Assembly (NCBI GenBank): GCA_964475595.1
Contig: CAYYXG010000006.1
Span: 1 to 64,000, forward strand
Reading direction: 5' to 3'
DNA: 64,000 bases
DNA from: RGEC01 sp964475595
GTDB taxonomy: Bacteria > Bacteroidota > Bacteroidia > NS11-12g > UBA955
Shown here: positions 1 through 9,680 of the stretch, in pieces
How positions within the stretch are numbered: the stretch's first letter is position 1
Layout: each line of letters starts with the position of its first letter
Translations under genes and position numbers: made by a program
Notes under the pieces: generated by a model
The model's database searches: none
Seen by the model: only the letters and a program-made list of their open reading frames with translations
What the model was told of the DNA's origin: nothing

Positions 1-1783
1 CATTTACAGTATCTTTAACCACGCAACCCAGTGTGTCTTTAGTGGTCAGAATGGCTTTTCTATCCGATACAATATTCTGAAGGGTAGAACCGGATCCGTT
101 TTCCCAGCTATACTCCAGCCCGTTGATTACCGGAAGTTGTATTTTGTATACTGCACCTTTACAGGGCTGTGTGTCTCTGGGCAGGTAAAAATCAGGCACC
201 CCCGTTACCCATATGCTTCGTTCAACTGTATCTGCACCACACTGACCCACGGTGTTATTGATCATTTTAACCGTGTGAAAGCCATTGCTGCCAAAGGAAC
301 GCCAAACAGGATTTCCGGTAGCGGTTTGTCCATCCTGAAAAAGCCATGATATGTTTTTTAGACTGTCACCCGATGCGCGCAACATCGCTTTTTGGTTTGC
401 CCTACAAAGCGGGGAAGGGGTAATGGTAAAATCACCTCGATTGTTGGTTAACGATGCACCCGCACAGGTTGAAAATGCTTCATAATCTGCCAGACTATGC
501 TGGTAAACAATCATGCCACTGTCGCTCTGAAGTACTCCATAGTTGAAGCTGGATATCGGAACTTCAAACCAACTCCATAAATATTGTTTCCCGGAAGCAA
601 ATGAGAGCGGAGTCCAAGGAACATTCATCACCAGGGGTTTGCTATTGAGGGTAATATTGGCAGCTCCGGGGCCTTTGGTTACAATGCTGATGAAATGCCG
701 GTATCTGATATCTCCGTCCATTCCAAAAGCCACCTTCCTGGTTCTACAGGCCAGATCCACAGGGGCAATGTTCAACATAGACGGGTCGCCTTTATTTACG
801 TTGCTGCCATTGCATCCATGACTATTGGTGACTTGCAGGCAGGAAATGGGTTTGTTGGCACTGGCGGTGAAAGCACTTCCGGTAACGAGTTGATTTCTGT
901 AAACCTGTCCCCGGTTTAACACCACATTGCCCGCAGGAAAGCTTACCGTCGTGTTGTCTTCAGCAGCAACAATGCTTATTTGAAAACGATCGTTTTGCTG
1001 CACGGGCGGGAATATGAAGTCTTTGCCCCAGTAAACCGTGGGCCATGCTTGTTCATAGAGATGATCAAAAGTGATGCAGCCGCTGTTATTGCCTACCCTT
1101 GCACTCTTAACCCCCTGAAAAACCGCGATACGCTTACAACTATTAGTTACTTTAATGAGGGTGCCGCTGAGGTTCTGCGTGTCGAGGGCCTGTAAAATAT
1201 ATACCTGCCCGCGTTGAAGACTCAGATTAAGACTGCTACCTTGGCCCTGACCGGTAAATAAATCTGCCGATAAATTGATCAAAATATTGGTAACGCCGGT
1301 ATCAATGGCCAAAATGGCAACCTGCGATTCTTTGTCGCGCTGTCCACTCCACATATTAACAATGTATTCCTGCGCATTTTTGAGATATTCTGCGGGTAAA
1401 ACCGAGGTAACCTCTCGACTTTCCATCAAAACATTGGCGGCAAACACCTGAACATCCCTTTTGGATTTAAGCACCACACCGGTCCCTTGAGGGCCAAATG
1501 CCAATACGCTGTAGGCCATATTAATCGGAATATTAACCGGATTCCAAATGCCAGGTTTAACTGCTATCGGGGCAATAGAAAAATTGGTCTGAGGATTAAA
1601 TACGGTAATAGTATCAGAGGTTTCGGGCAAAACATAAACCAGCAAGTCATTGGGCTGATATAAATTCTGAGTGTAGGTAAGCCAAAATTCACGACCAGCA
1701 AATCCCTTTTCACTCTGAGAATAGGATGGGGAAAACACGCTAAACCAACCGGCCAGCAACAGCAACCTAATCACCCCTTTCAT
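1..1783 (-). CDS. IgGFc-binding-domain surface protein, C-terminus beyond window
   Basis: An open frame runs leftward from an ATG at 1783 to the window edge (about 594 codons), so the C-terminus is missing. It begins with a signal peptide (basic start, Leu-rich core, cleavage near SYSQ). The body carries features of the bacterial IgGFc-binding N-terminal domain family: an early GREFWLTY segment, the motif WGKDFIFPP followed by DRFQISIVAAEDNTTVSF, and an SHGCNGSN region. After about residue 430 it changes to PKD/Ig-like modules with paired cysteines. In Bacteroidetes such proteins usually end in a Type IX sorting or CHU_C domain, which would lie outside the window. The role is probably cell-surface adhesion or recognition; the ligand is unknown and the IgG name comes from animal homologues. 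It is divergent from the M16 peptidase. Confidence 0.75.
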   Translation of the reverse strand, partial: MKGVIRLLLLAGWFSVFSPSYSQSEKGFAGREFWLTYTQNLYQPNDLLVYVLPETSDTITVFNPQTNFSIAPIAVKPGIWNPVNIPINMAYSVLAFGPQGTGVVLKSKRDVQVFAANVLMESREVTSVLPAEYLKNAQEYIVNMWSGQRDKESQVAILAIDTGVTNILINLSADLFTGQGQGSSLNLSLQRGQVYILQALDTQNLSGTLIKVTNSCKRIAVFQGVKSARVGNNSGCITFDHLYEQAWPTVYWGKDFIFPPVQQNDRFQISIVAAEDNTTVSFPAGNVVLNRGQVYRNQLVTGSAFTASANKPISCLQVTNSHGCNGSNVNKGDPSMLNIAPVDLACRTRKVAFGMDGDIRYRHFISIVTKGPGAANITLNSKPLVMNVPWTPLSFASGKQYLWSWFEVPISSFNYGVLQSDSGMIVYQHSLADYEAFSTCAGASLTNNRGDFTITPSPLCRANQKAMLRASGDSLKNISWLFQDGQTATGNPVWRSFGSNGFHTVKMINNTVGQCGADTVERSIWVTGVPDFYLPRDTQPCKGAVYKIQLPVINGLEYSWENGSGSTLQNIVSDRKAILTTKDTLGCVVKDTVN

Positions 1784-1788
1784 GTATG

Positions 1789-1796
1789 CAAATTTA
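1789..1796 (-). promoter_or_regulatory. -7 promoter box TAAATTTG
   Basis: Exact match to the Bacteroidetes -7 consensus TAnnTTTG, read on the minus strand. It ends 5 nt before the ATG at 1783, so the transcript would have almost no leader. I found no clear TTG at about -33. Confidence 0.55.
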
Positions 1797-1903
1797 GTAT
1801 TAATTCCATTGTATTTGGGGAAGCACTGCACATGATTAACGTCTTTTGTCCAATTTTTAACTTAGTTTAAACTATATGGCACGATTATTTCTGTTAAGGT
1901 GAT

Positions 1904-1911
1904 TAACTTTG
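1904..1911 (+). promoter_or_regulatory. -7 promoter box TAACTTTG
   Basis: Exact TAnnTTTG match 16 nt upstream of the M16 peptidase start at 1928. The -33 element is not evident. Confidence 0.5.
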
Positions 1912-1927
1912 TAATCTTATCTTTAGT

Positions 1928-4846
1928 ATGAAAAAGACGCTTTTCACCCTCGCTACGTTGTTTAGCGGTGTTTTATGTGTTCAGGCACAAGCTCAGCTTA
2001 TTGAAAAAGTAGAAGCCCAGCCCGGTAAGCTTGTTATTCCTTACGAAAAATACCAGTTGCCCAATGGACTCACCTTAATTGTAAGCGAAGATCACAGCGA
2101 CCCTGTGGCCCACATTAATGTAACCTATCATGTAGGTTCAGCCCGCGAACTCCCAGGAAAGTCGGGATTCGCACACTTTTTTGAGCACATGCTCTTTCAA
2201 GGTTCCAAAAACATCGCTGATGAGGAACATTTTAAGCTAATTAAGCAATATGGAGGGGATGTAAACGGAAATACCACCCGCGACAGAACGGTTTATATTG
2301 AAACATTCCCCTCTAATTTTACCGAAACAGCCCTATGGATGGAAGCGGATCGTATGGGGGTGTTCCTGGAAGCATTTACGCAGAAGAAATTTGAAATTCA
2401 GCGCAGCACCGTAAAAAATGAAAAAGACCAGCGCTACAATGTTCCTTATGGTTTTCTGATGGAAGTAAAAGACCAAAACCTTTACCCGGAAGAACACCCG
2501 TATAGCTGGAGTACCATCGGGTATGTGGACGACCTGAACCGCGCAGACAGCAGCGACCTCAGAAACTTCTTTTTGCGTTGGTACGGCCCTAACAATGCCT
2601 GTGTGATTGTGGTGGGAGATGTGAATACAGCAGATGTGGTAAAATGGACAGAAAAGTATTTCGGTAGCATACAGCGCGGTCCTGAGGTTAAGAAAAAACG
2701 GGTTCCTCCGGTGGTGCTAAGCGAAAATAAAGTAAAAGGTTATCCCGACCCTAATGCATCGCTGCCATTGGTTTATACAACATTTCCGGCAGCAGCTGTT
2801 GGTCATCCGGACGAAGCACCGTTGGACGTACTCGCCTACTTAATGGGAGGTACCCGCAATTCACCCATGTACAAACGTTTTGTGGAAAATGAAACTGCCT
2901 TGCAGGCAAACTGTACCAACAATCCCTTGAGTACCATCAATCATGAACTGGCTGGTGAATTCTCATTTTTAATGGTGGCCTATCCATGGGATAAGGATGT
3001 TAAATTTCTGCAAAACAAACTGAAAGTGATGTTGGATTCTTTTGAATTTGATAATTTCTCGGATGATGACCTTGCCCGTGCCAAAGCCAATATTTTGAGT
3101 AACTACAGCAGTGGTCTTGAGGATGTAAGTACCAAAGCCAACTATCTGTCAAACTTCTGGTATCTGGATATTAAAAATCCGGAAGGAAAAATGGCCAACC
3201 TAGAAGATGATGCCAACCGTTACAGAAATATTACCCGTGACGATATCATGAAGGTTTACCGAAAATATCTGAAAGGCAAAAACTCCAGTACCGTTGTAAT
3301 TGAGCCCATGGAAGTAGCCGCAGGCGAGAAAAAACCGGTATATGAAAGCTTCAATCCCAATGTAGGCAAAAAGAACCCGGTAGCGGAAGCCGAATATAAC
3401 AATCTGGTGCACAAACCTACCGTTGATAATTTTGACCGCAGCAAAAGACCCGTACCTGGCGAAGCCAAAACTGTGAAAATTCCGGGGATTTATCGCAAAA
3501 AGCTGGACAATGGACTGGAAATATTGGGATCTACCACCAATGAAACGCCCGAAGTGTTGATTTCTATGAATCTAGATGGTGGACGCTTGTTGGAAGGTAA
3601 AGATTTGCCCTACGGCACTGCCGATATGATGGCCTCTGCATTGAATGTAGGTACAGCAAAGCGCACAGCCAAAGAGTTAGAAAACGAGCTGGAAAAACTG
3701 GGTGCCAACATTCGATTTGGAAGCGGTGGTACTTCAAATTCTGTCTTCCTAAGTTGTGAAAAAGACAAATTAGATGCTTCCCTTGCTTTGCTTGAGGAAA
3801 TGATGTTTCAGCCACGTTGGGACGAAGAGGAATTTAAAAAAGCCAAAAAACGCATTCGTGAAAATGCAAAGAGCGGCCTGAAGGATAGGGGAACCGGTGC
3901 GTCAAACGCCATCAGAGCATTAAGATATGGACAAACCAGTCTGGGAACCTATGTGGGCGCCTCAGAGTATGACGCAGTTACCATGGAAAACTGCAAAAAA
4001 TATTACGAGCAATATTTCGCACCGGATGTAACCAGACTCGTAGTGGTAGGGCCGTTAGCTGCCGAAGAAGTTTATCAGAAGCTTGCATTCCTCAATAACT
4101 GGAAGAAAAAGAATGTAGTGATTCAAAAACCTACTGAATTCCCGCAGTTCAAAACTTCCCAGATTTTTGGCGTTGAATACGTGGATGCTGATCAAAGCGA
4201 TTTGATTATCAGCATGCCCGGATTATCTTATGATGCCACCGGTGAAATGTTCAAGAGCAATGTAATGAACTTTGCATTAGGCGGAAACTTCAATAGCCGT
4301 CTTAACCTGAAGATCAGGGAAGACAAGGCATGGACTTATGGCATTCGCAGTGGTTTTAGCGGCTCATACGACGATATCAAAGGGCATTATGGTATTTCTG
4401 CAGGCATCAAGGCCAATGCTACTGATAGTGCCATTGTGGAGATTGTCAGTGAATTGAATAAGTACAAAAATGAAGGTATCAGTGAAGAAGAATTTAAATT
4501 CACTAAAGACGCCCTGTTGGCCAGTGAAGCACTGGAATATGAATCCAACGGTCAGAAAGCTTCCTACATTATGCAAATAGCCATGCGCAAATTGCCTGAA
4601 AACTATGCAGAACAGCAACAGGAAGTATTGAAAAAAATGACGCGTGAAGAACTGAATGCACTCGCTAAGCAGAACCTGCAAACCGATAAAATGACCATTC
4701 TTGTAGCCGGCGATATGCTATTGCTGAAAGAACGATTGGAGAAGCTTGGCTATGGAAAAGTACAAATGTTGGATCCCTCTGGTAAGGGAAAATACAAAAT
4801 TCTGGAAGCACCGAAAGGATCTAAACACGATAAAAACTATCGTTAA
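1928..4846 (+). CDS. M16 (pitrilysin-type) zinc peptidase, two-domain, exported
   Basis: 972 residues. A signal peptide (about residues 1-22, ending VQAQAQ) sends it to the periplasm or outer membrane. The N-terminal M16 domain has the inverted zinc motif HFFEH (His83, Glu86, His87) and the distal Glu in VKNE at residue 165, so it should be catalytically active. A second M16-like half starts near residue 515 (GIYRKKLDNGLEILG) without HxxEH, the usual inactive partner that closes the chamber. Length and two-half layout fit periplasmic M16 proteases of Bacteroidetes, which degrade peptides. It stands alone between a divergent surface protein and gyrA, followed by a hairpin terminator. The substrate cannot be told from sequence. 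Confidence 0.88.
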   Translation: MKKTLFTLATLFSGVLCVQAQAQLIEKVEAQPGKLVIPYEKYQLPNGLTLIVSEDHSDPVAHINVTYHVGSARELPGKSGFAHFFEHMLFQGSKNIADEEHFKLIKQYGGDVNGNTTRDRTVYIETFPSNFTETALWMEADRMGVFLEAFTQKKFEIQRSTVKNEKDQRYNVPYGFLMEVKDQNLYPEEHPYSWSTIGYVDDLNRADSSDLRNFFLRWYGPNNACVIVVGDVNTADVVKWTEKYFGSIQRGPEVKKKRVPPVVLSENKVKGYPDPNASLPLVYTTFPAAAVGHPDEAPLDVLAYLMGGTRNSPMYKRFVENETALQANCTNNPLSTINHELAGEFSFLMVAYPWDKDVKFLQNKLKVMLDSFEFDNFSDDDLARAKANILSNYSSGLEDVSTKANYLSNFWYLDIKNPEGKMANLEDDANRYRNITRDDIMKVYRKYLKGKNSSTVVIEPMEVAAGEKKPVYESFNPNVGKKNPVAEAEYNNLVHKPTVDNFDRSKRPVPGEAKTVKIPGIYRKKLDNGLEILGSTTNETPEVLISMNLDGGRLLEGKDLPYGTADMMASALNVGTAKRTAKELENELEKLGANIRFGSGGTSNSVFLSCEKDKLDASLALLEEMMFQPRWDEEEFKKAKKRIRENAKSGLKDRGTGASNAIRALRYGQTSLGTYVGASEYDAVTMENCKKYYEQYFAPDVTRLVVVGPLAAEEVYQKLAFLNNWKKKNVVIQKPTEFPQFKTSQIFGVEYVDADQSDLIISMPGLSYDATGEMFKSNVMNFALGGNFNSRLNLKIREDKAWTYGIRSGFSGSYDDIKGHYGISAGIKANATDSAIVEIVSELNKYKNEGISEEEFKFTKDALLASEALEYESNGQKASYIMQIAMRKLPENYAEQQQEVLKKMTREELNALAKQNLQTDKMTILVAGDMLLLKERLEKLGYGKVQMLDPSGKGKYKILEAPKGSKHDKNYR

Positions 4847-4870
4847 TTAACGATTAAATATTTTAATAAA

Positions 4871-4897
4871 AGGGTTGTACGAGAGTACAGCCCTTTT
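4871..4897 (+). terminator. Rho-independent terminator after the M16 peptidase
   Basis: A 9-bp stem (GGGTTGTAC with GTACAGCCC, one G-T pair) around a GAGA loop, followed by a T run. It lies 25 nt after the peptidase stop and ends that transcript before gyrA. Confidence 0.75.
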
Positions 4898-5000
4898 TAT
4901 TGTATGCAAAAAACCCGTCTTAAAATGTCCATAAAATGTGGGCAAAACCCATGCCCAACAAGGGGTTGAAACACGTAACTTGCAACAAGTTGTCAAAACG

Positions 5001-7544
5001 ATGGATAATAACGAAGAATTGAATGAAAAAATCATCCCGATAAACATTGAGGATGAAATGAAAACCGCCTACATCGATTATTCGATGTCGGTAATTGTTT
5101 CCCGCGCACTGCCCGATGTGCGGGATGGTTTAAAGCCGGTTCATCGCCGTGTTTTATATGGAATGGTAGAGTTGGGGCTTGCATCGAATAGACCTTACAA
5201 AAAATCAGCCCGTATTGTGGGAGAGGTGTTGGGTAAATACCACCCGCATGGAGACAGCAGCGTATATGACACCATGGTGCGTATGGCACAGGATTGGAGT
5301 TTGCGCTATCCGATGGTGGATGGTCAGGGAAACTTCGGATCCATAGATGGTGATCCACCCGCAGCCATGCGATATACCGAAGCCAGGTTAAGGAAGCTGG
5401 CCGAGGAAATGATGACCGATATTGATAAAGATACGGTGGATTTCAGGCCTAATTTTGATGAAAGTTTGGAGGAACCCACCGTTATGCCGGCTAAAATCCC
5501 CAATCTATTGGTGAATGGCGCGAGCGGAATTGCCGTGGGCATGGCTACAAACATGGCCCCGCATAATCTTTCAGAGGTTTGTGATGGTGTTTGTGCCTAC
5601 ATTGATAACAATGACATCACCATTCCTGAACTGATGCAGCACGTGAAAGGCCCGGATTTTCCAACAGGTGGAGTTATTTACGGAGTAGAAGGACTGAAAG
5701 ATGCCTTTGAATCGGGTAGGGGCAGGGTGGTAATTCGCGGAAAAGCGGAATTTGAAACCAGCTCTACCGGTAAAGAAATGATTGTGGTGACTGAAGTTCC
5801 ATACCAGGTTACGCCTTCGCAAATAATCATAAAAACCGTTGATTTAATCAACGAAAAAGTGATTGAAGGAATATCGGCTGTTCGTGATGAAAGTGGACGC
5901 CAAGGTATGCGCGTGGTATTTGATTTGAAACGTGACGCCATTCCCAATGTAATCCTTAATCAGCTTTATAAGTACACACCACTGCAGACCAGTTTCTCCG
6001 TAAACAACATTGCCCTGGTACACGGCAAGCCCGAAATGCTCAATCTCAAAGACATGATTCGTCACTATGTGAATCACAGACATGAGATTGTATTGCGCAG
6101 AACTAACTACTTGTTGGCAGAAGCAAGAAAGCGTATTCACATACTTGAAGGCCTCCTGATTGCACTCGATCACCTGGATGAGGTAATTGCACTGATACGC
6201 AGCAGCAGAACACCGGATGAAGCCAGGGAAGGGCTGATGTCCAAATTCGGCTTGTCTGAAATTCAATCCAAGGCCATTCTGGATATGCGTTTACAGCGTC
6301 TTACAGGCCTTGAGCGCGATAAAATCCGTGATGAATACAATGAAGTAATGAAAGAAATTGAGTACCTCGAGAGCATTCTGGCCAGTGAAGAAATGCGGAT
6401 GGGTATCATCAAAACTGAGTTGCAGGAAGTGAAAGAAAAGTATGGTGATGAGCGTAGAACCCGCATAGAATTCAACGCAGAAGAAATCAACATCGAAGAT
6501 TTGATTCCCAATGAGGAAGTGGTGGTTACCATCAGCCACATGGGCTATATCAAGCGTACTCGCCTCGAAGAATATAAAGAGCAAAACCGCGGTGGAAAAG
6601 GTCTTAGAGGAGTTGCCCACAGAGACGAAGATTTCGTTGAGCATCTTTTTGTTGCCAGCACCCATAACTATCTGCTGCTATTTACAGAACAGGGTAGGTG
6701 CTTCTGGTTGAAGGTTTATGAAATTCCCGAAGGACAAAAAGCCACCAAAGGCCGACCCATTCAGAACCTAATTCAGATTCCCCAGGATGATAAAATCAAA
6801 GCCTATTTGAACGTTATCAATCTGAAAGATGAGGATTACTTGAACAACAACTTCATTATCATGGTTACCAAATTAGGTACCGTTAAGAAAACATCCTTGG
6901 AAGCATACAGCCGTCCCAGAACCAATGGTATCAATGCCATCACGGTTAGGGAAGGAGATGAATTGCTTCAGGCCTGCCTTACCGATGGAAACAGCGAAGT
7001 GCTTATTGCCAAAAGAAGTGGCAAAGCCATCCGCTTTTCTGAAAAGACAGTTCGTCCCATGGGTAGAACTGCTGCCGGTGTAAGGGGTGTTACCCTCGAA
7101 GGGGCTAAAGATGAAGTAATTGGCATGGTTTGTGTTAATCCTAATAATAAGGAGGCAACCATGCTAGTAGTTAGCGAAAAGGGATACGGCAAACGAAGCG
7201 ACTTGGACGATTACAGAATCACCGGTCGTGGAGGTAAGGGAGTAAAAACCATTCAGGTTACCGAAAAAACCGGTGATTTGGTTGGCATTCTCTCCGTAAC
7301 CGACGCAGACGGACTCATGATCATCAATAAAAGCGGTATGACTATAAGGATGGCCGCAGATAAACTGAGGGTAATGGGTAGGGCTACACAGGGTGTTCGA
7401 CTAATCAATATAAAAGAAAAAGACAGTATTGCGGGAATTGCAGCAGTGCCCCGTGAAGACGATGAAGAAGAACTGACCGAAGGAGGAGAAGCAACGGATG
7501 CCGGTGAAACACCAACCAACCCTGAAAACCAAGATAATGGATAA
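5001..7544 (+). CDS. gyrA: DNA gyrase subunit A
   Basis: 847 residues from the ATG at 5001. An upstream in-frame ATG at 4938 would add 21 residues that look like leader sequence, whereas 5001 gives MDNNEELNEKIIPINIEDEM, the normal GyrA start. It cuts and rejoins DNA within the A2B2 gyrase to introduce negative supercoils. The catalytic tyrosine is Tyr125 in AAMRYTEARL. The quinolone region reads HPHGDSSVYD with Ser86 and Asp90 at the positions of E. coli Ser83 and Asp87, the usual susceptible residues. The GyrA box in the C-terminal beta-pinwheel is QNRGGKG, which favours gyrase over topoisomerase IV. The C-terminus is acidic. A shortened promoter-like box (TAACTTG) lies at 4976-4982. The next gene starts one base after its stop. 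Confidence 0.97.
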   Translation: MDNNEELNEKIIPINIEDEMKTAYIDYSMSVIVSRALPDVRDGLKPVHRRVLYGMVELGLASNRPYKKSARIVGEVLGKYHPHGDSSVYDTMVRMAQDWSLRYPMVDGQGNFGSIDGDPPAAMRYTEARLRKLAEEMMTDIDKDTVDFRPNFDESLEEPTVMPAKIPNLLVNGASGIAVGMATNMAPHNLSEVCDGVCAYIDNNDITIPELMQHVKGPDFPTGGVIYGVEGLKDAFESGRGRVVIRGKAEFETSSTGKEMIVVTEVPYQVTPSQIIIKTVDLINEKVIEGISAVRDESGRQGMRVVFDLKRDAIPNVILNQLYKYTPLQTSFSVNNIALVHGKPEMLNLKDMIRHYVNHRHEIVLRRTNYLLAEARKRIHILEGLLIALDHLDEVIALIRSSRTPDEAREGLMSKFGLSEIQSKAILDMRLQRLTGLERDKIRDEYNEVMKEIEYLESILASEEMRMGIIKTELQEVKEKYGDERRTRIEFNAEEINIEDLIPNEEVVVTISHMGYIKRTRLEEYKEQNRGGKGLRGVAHRDEDFVEHLFVASTHNYLLLFTEQGRCFWLKVYEIPEGQKATKGRPIQNLIQIPQDDKIKAYLNVINLKDEDYLNNNFIIMVTKLGTVKKTSLEAYSRPRTNGINAITVREGDELLQACLTDGNSEVLIAKRSGKAIRFSEKTVRPMGRTAAGVRGVTLEGAKDEVIGMVCVNPNNKEATMLVVSEKGYGKRSDLDDYRITGRGGKGVKTIQVTEKTGDLVGILSVTDADGLMIINKSGMTIRMAADKLRVMGRATQGVRLINIKEKDSIAGIAAVPREDDEEELTEGGEATDAGETPTNPENQDNG

Positions 7545-7545
7545 T

Positions 7546-8772
7546 ATGAAAAAATGGAGCTTATTTATGGCTGTAGTCCTTTTGGCTGCAGGTTCACAAG
7601 CGCAAATGTCTAAGGTGAAAAGTGCTTTTTATGCCATTGAGGGTGAAAAAAGTAATAGCGCCGGCGATGTGCTGGAAGGCAAAAACTACATAGACGATGC
7701 ATTCAAAGACCCCAAAACTGCCAATAATAATAGAATGTGGCTGGCCCGTGCCATGGTTTACAGCCGGGTCTTCAATATGCGAGGTAATGAATTGCTGAAA
7801 GATTCCGCTGCTAAATCTGGCTTTAAATCCGGATATAGCATGATGCAATTCATAAAATCTACCGATAAAAAACTCGTTGATGACATAGATGTGGCAGCCC
7901 TGGAATGTGCTACCAGCTTTGGGGTAGCTTTCAATGAATCTGAGGAACTGCTAGGAGAGAAGAAGTATGATGATTTGCTGGAATATTATAAAATTATCAT
8001 TTTTCTGTACGATGAAATGGTGAAAATAGATACTGCAACCATCAATTCATTGGAAAGACAAAACATCAAAAGAAAATTCCTGGTAGATCGTTTTGCCAAT
8101 CTTGCCATGGTTTCAACCAATCCTGCGGTAAAAAAGGAAATTCTGCAATCTTTGATCGATCAGGGTTCAAACTCAGTTGTAGTTTTTGAGGCGATGGGCA
8201 AAGTATACCTGGAGAACGGAGATACTGCCGGAGCTGAAAAAGTGATACGCCAAGGACTGGAAAGAGCTCCCGGTGACAACAGCATGTTTCAGGTATTGGT
8301 AAACCATTTTGTGAGCATCAACAAGGTTGATAAATTGATGGATGACATCAATAAGCAAATTGAAAATAGTCCGGATTCAAAATGGTATTATACCCGCGCT
8401 TATTTGAATGAACAAGCCGGTAAACATGATGCTTGTATAGCCGATTATCAAAAGGCGGTTGAATTGGATGAATTTAATTATGATGCACAATTCAACTACG
8501 GCTTGGCTCTGATGAAATACGAAAGTAAGAAATACTACGACCAAATGGCCAGAGCCAATGCAGCCAAGCTCAAAGAAATTAATGCCAGTCTAATAGCCTT
8601 ATTTGGACGCGCAAGAACACATTTGGAGAAAGCCAGCGAAAACACAGCTTATGGTGTTGAAGATCAAGTTAATATTTACAAGGCGCTAAAACAGTGTTCT
8701 ATAGAAATGGGAGACAAGGCAGCTGCTGATGCGTATGCTGCGCAAATAAAGAATCTGGAATCTATTAAATAA
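7546..8772 (+). CDS. Exported tetratricopeptide-repeat protein
   Basis: The ATG at 7546, one base after the gyrA stop, gives 408 residues starting MKKWSLFMAVVLLAAGSQAQ, a clean signal peptide; an upstream in-frame start would bury this peptide. The rest is helical and TPR-like, with recognisable repeats in the second half (for example VVFEAMGKVYLENGDTAGAE and YNYDAQFNYGLALMKYES-type units). Such proteins are common in the Bacteroidetes periplasm as scaffolds. It is probably co-transcribed with gyrA because of the one-base spacing, but no functional link is evident. I do not recognise a more specific family. Confidence 0.75.
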   Translation: MKKWSLFMAVVLLAAGSQAQMSKVKSAFYAIEGEKSNSAGDVLEGKNYIDDAFKDPKTANNNRMWLARAMVYSRVFNMRGNELLKDSAAKSGFKSGYSMMQFIKSTDKKLVDDIDVAALECATSFGVAFNESEELLGEKKYDDLLEYYKIIIFLYDEMVKIDTATINSLERQNIKRKFLVDRFANLAMVSTNPAVKKEILQSLIDQGSNSVVVFEAMGKVYLENGDTAGAEKVIRQGLERAPGDNSMFQVLVNHFVSINKVDKLMDDINKQIENSPDSKWYYTRAYLNEQAGKHDACIADYQKAVELDEFNYDAQFNYGLALMKYESKKYYDQMARANAAKLKEINASLIALFGRARTHLEKASENTAYGVEDQVNIYKALKQCSIEMGDKAAADAYAAQIKNLESIK

Positions 8773-8784
8773 CAAATTGTAATG

Positions 8785-8807
8785 AGGGGAGCAATCCCCT
8801 TATTCTT
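8785..8807 (+). terminator. Probable terminator after the TPR gene
   Basis: Perfect 6-bp stem AGGGGA/TCCCCT with a GCAA loop, then a T-rich tract (TATTCTTT). It lies between two convergent genes. The stem is short and the T run interrupted, so strength is uncertain. Confidence 0.5.
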
Positions 8808-8834
8808 TGATTTCTTTACTTAACATAATGTAAA

Positions 8835-9677
8835 TTATGTAACGATAAGATCTGCAAGTCTGGGAACCTTATTAATCATTCCACTCTCACGCATCAGCAT
8901 GGCCGCTGCTATAATTCTATCTGGCCAATAACCGCTACCATCGAAATATTTTACGCGACGTAACCATTCCTGCGCGTCTGCCGCTGATAAATTGAATTTC
9001 TCTGACAATGGATGAATCCAATCCATAATATCACCACTATAAAAATTTACCAGCGAATCCTGTAAGGCTTCAGCAAACGGCGAAAAATCTAAAATTTCCT
9101 GCTCACGGGTTACAAAAACAAACGCCGGCCACGGTGCTGTAATTTCACCAACCTGAAAAAATTCACCTTTTTTCACCCACACGGCCGTCATATATTTTTC
9201 CCATAAAAAATAATCTGCAGCCGCTGTCTTTAGCGCTTGCCGGGCACCATCGATATTTTGGGTAATAACAAACTGACTGTCATCCAATAGCCTGCCTGCT
9301 TCTCTTTGCGCATAAAACTTGGCCATTAAATGACTACCACTGTTCATGCGACTGACTGCAAATCGGGCTTTATCAAAATCCGGCAAAGCATTCACTTTTT
9401 GAGCATTGACAAACACCCCCCAAATGAGTGGTGACAATACAAATGGTAATCTAATTTTGAAATGCTCACCACTTACTACCCCGGCAATAGCCCCCTCAGT
9501 AAGCATAATGGCGATGTCTATTTCACCTTTTCTCAAAGCTTCAGACATCGCGCCTGTGCCTCCAGGAAAGTCTATCCACTCATAATGAATACCCTTATTC
9601 CTGAAAACCTCTTTGGTATAAGGCATTTGCCAAAGCAGGTTAAAATGCTCAGGCACCCCTCCAATGCTAATTCTCAA
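8835..9677 (-). CDS. Cytoplasmic substrate-binding-fold protein (Ca3427-like)
   Basis: 280 residues starting MRISIGGVPEHFNLLW. The pattern (a strand, then HFNLLW, GTGAMSEALRKGEIDIAI and LTEGAIAGV) fits the type 2 periplasmic-binding fold, in particular the Ca3427-like group related to NMT1/THI5 and nitrate/taurine binding proteins. There is no signal peptide or lipobox, so unlike true ABC binding proteins it should stay in the cytoplasm. No ABC permease or ATPase gene is adjacent. Its start lies 3 nt after the stop of the large BNR protein, so it is probably the last gene of the hmgA transcript. The ligand is unknown; a small sulfonate, pyrimidine or similar molecule is only a family-level guess. 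Confidence 0.65.
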   Translation of the reverse strand: MRISIGGVPEHFNLLWQMPYTKEVFRNKGIHYEWIDFPGGTGAMSEALRKGEIDIAIMLTEGAIAGVVSGEHFKIRLPFVLSPLIWGVFVNAQKVNALPDFDKARFAVSRMNSGSHLMAKFYAQREAGRLLDDSQFVITQNIDGARQALKTAAADYFLWEKYMTAVWVKKGEFFQVGEITAPWPAFVFVTREQEILDFSPFAEALQDSLVNFYSGDIMDWIHPLSEKFNLSAADAQEWLRRVKYFDGSGYWPDRIIAAAMLMRESGMINKVPRLADLIVT

Positions 9678-9680
9678 TGG

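Noticed and set aside
5256..5275. Possible quinolone-resistance change in gyrA
   Set aside because: The codons give Ser86 and Asp90, the ordinary residues at these positions.
5844..6266. A 140-codon open frame opposite gyrA
   Set aside because: It is antisense to a conserved gene, has no family resemblance and follows from gyrA codon bias.
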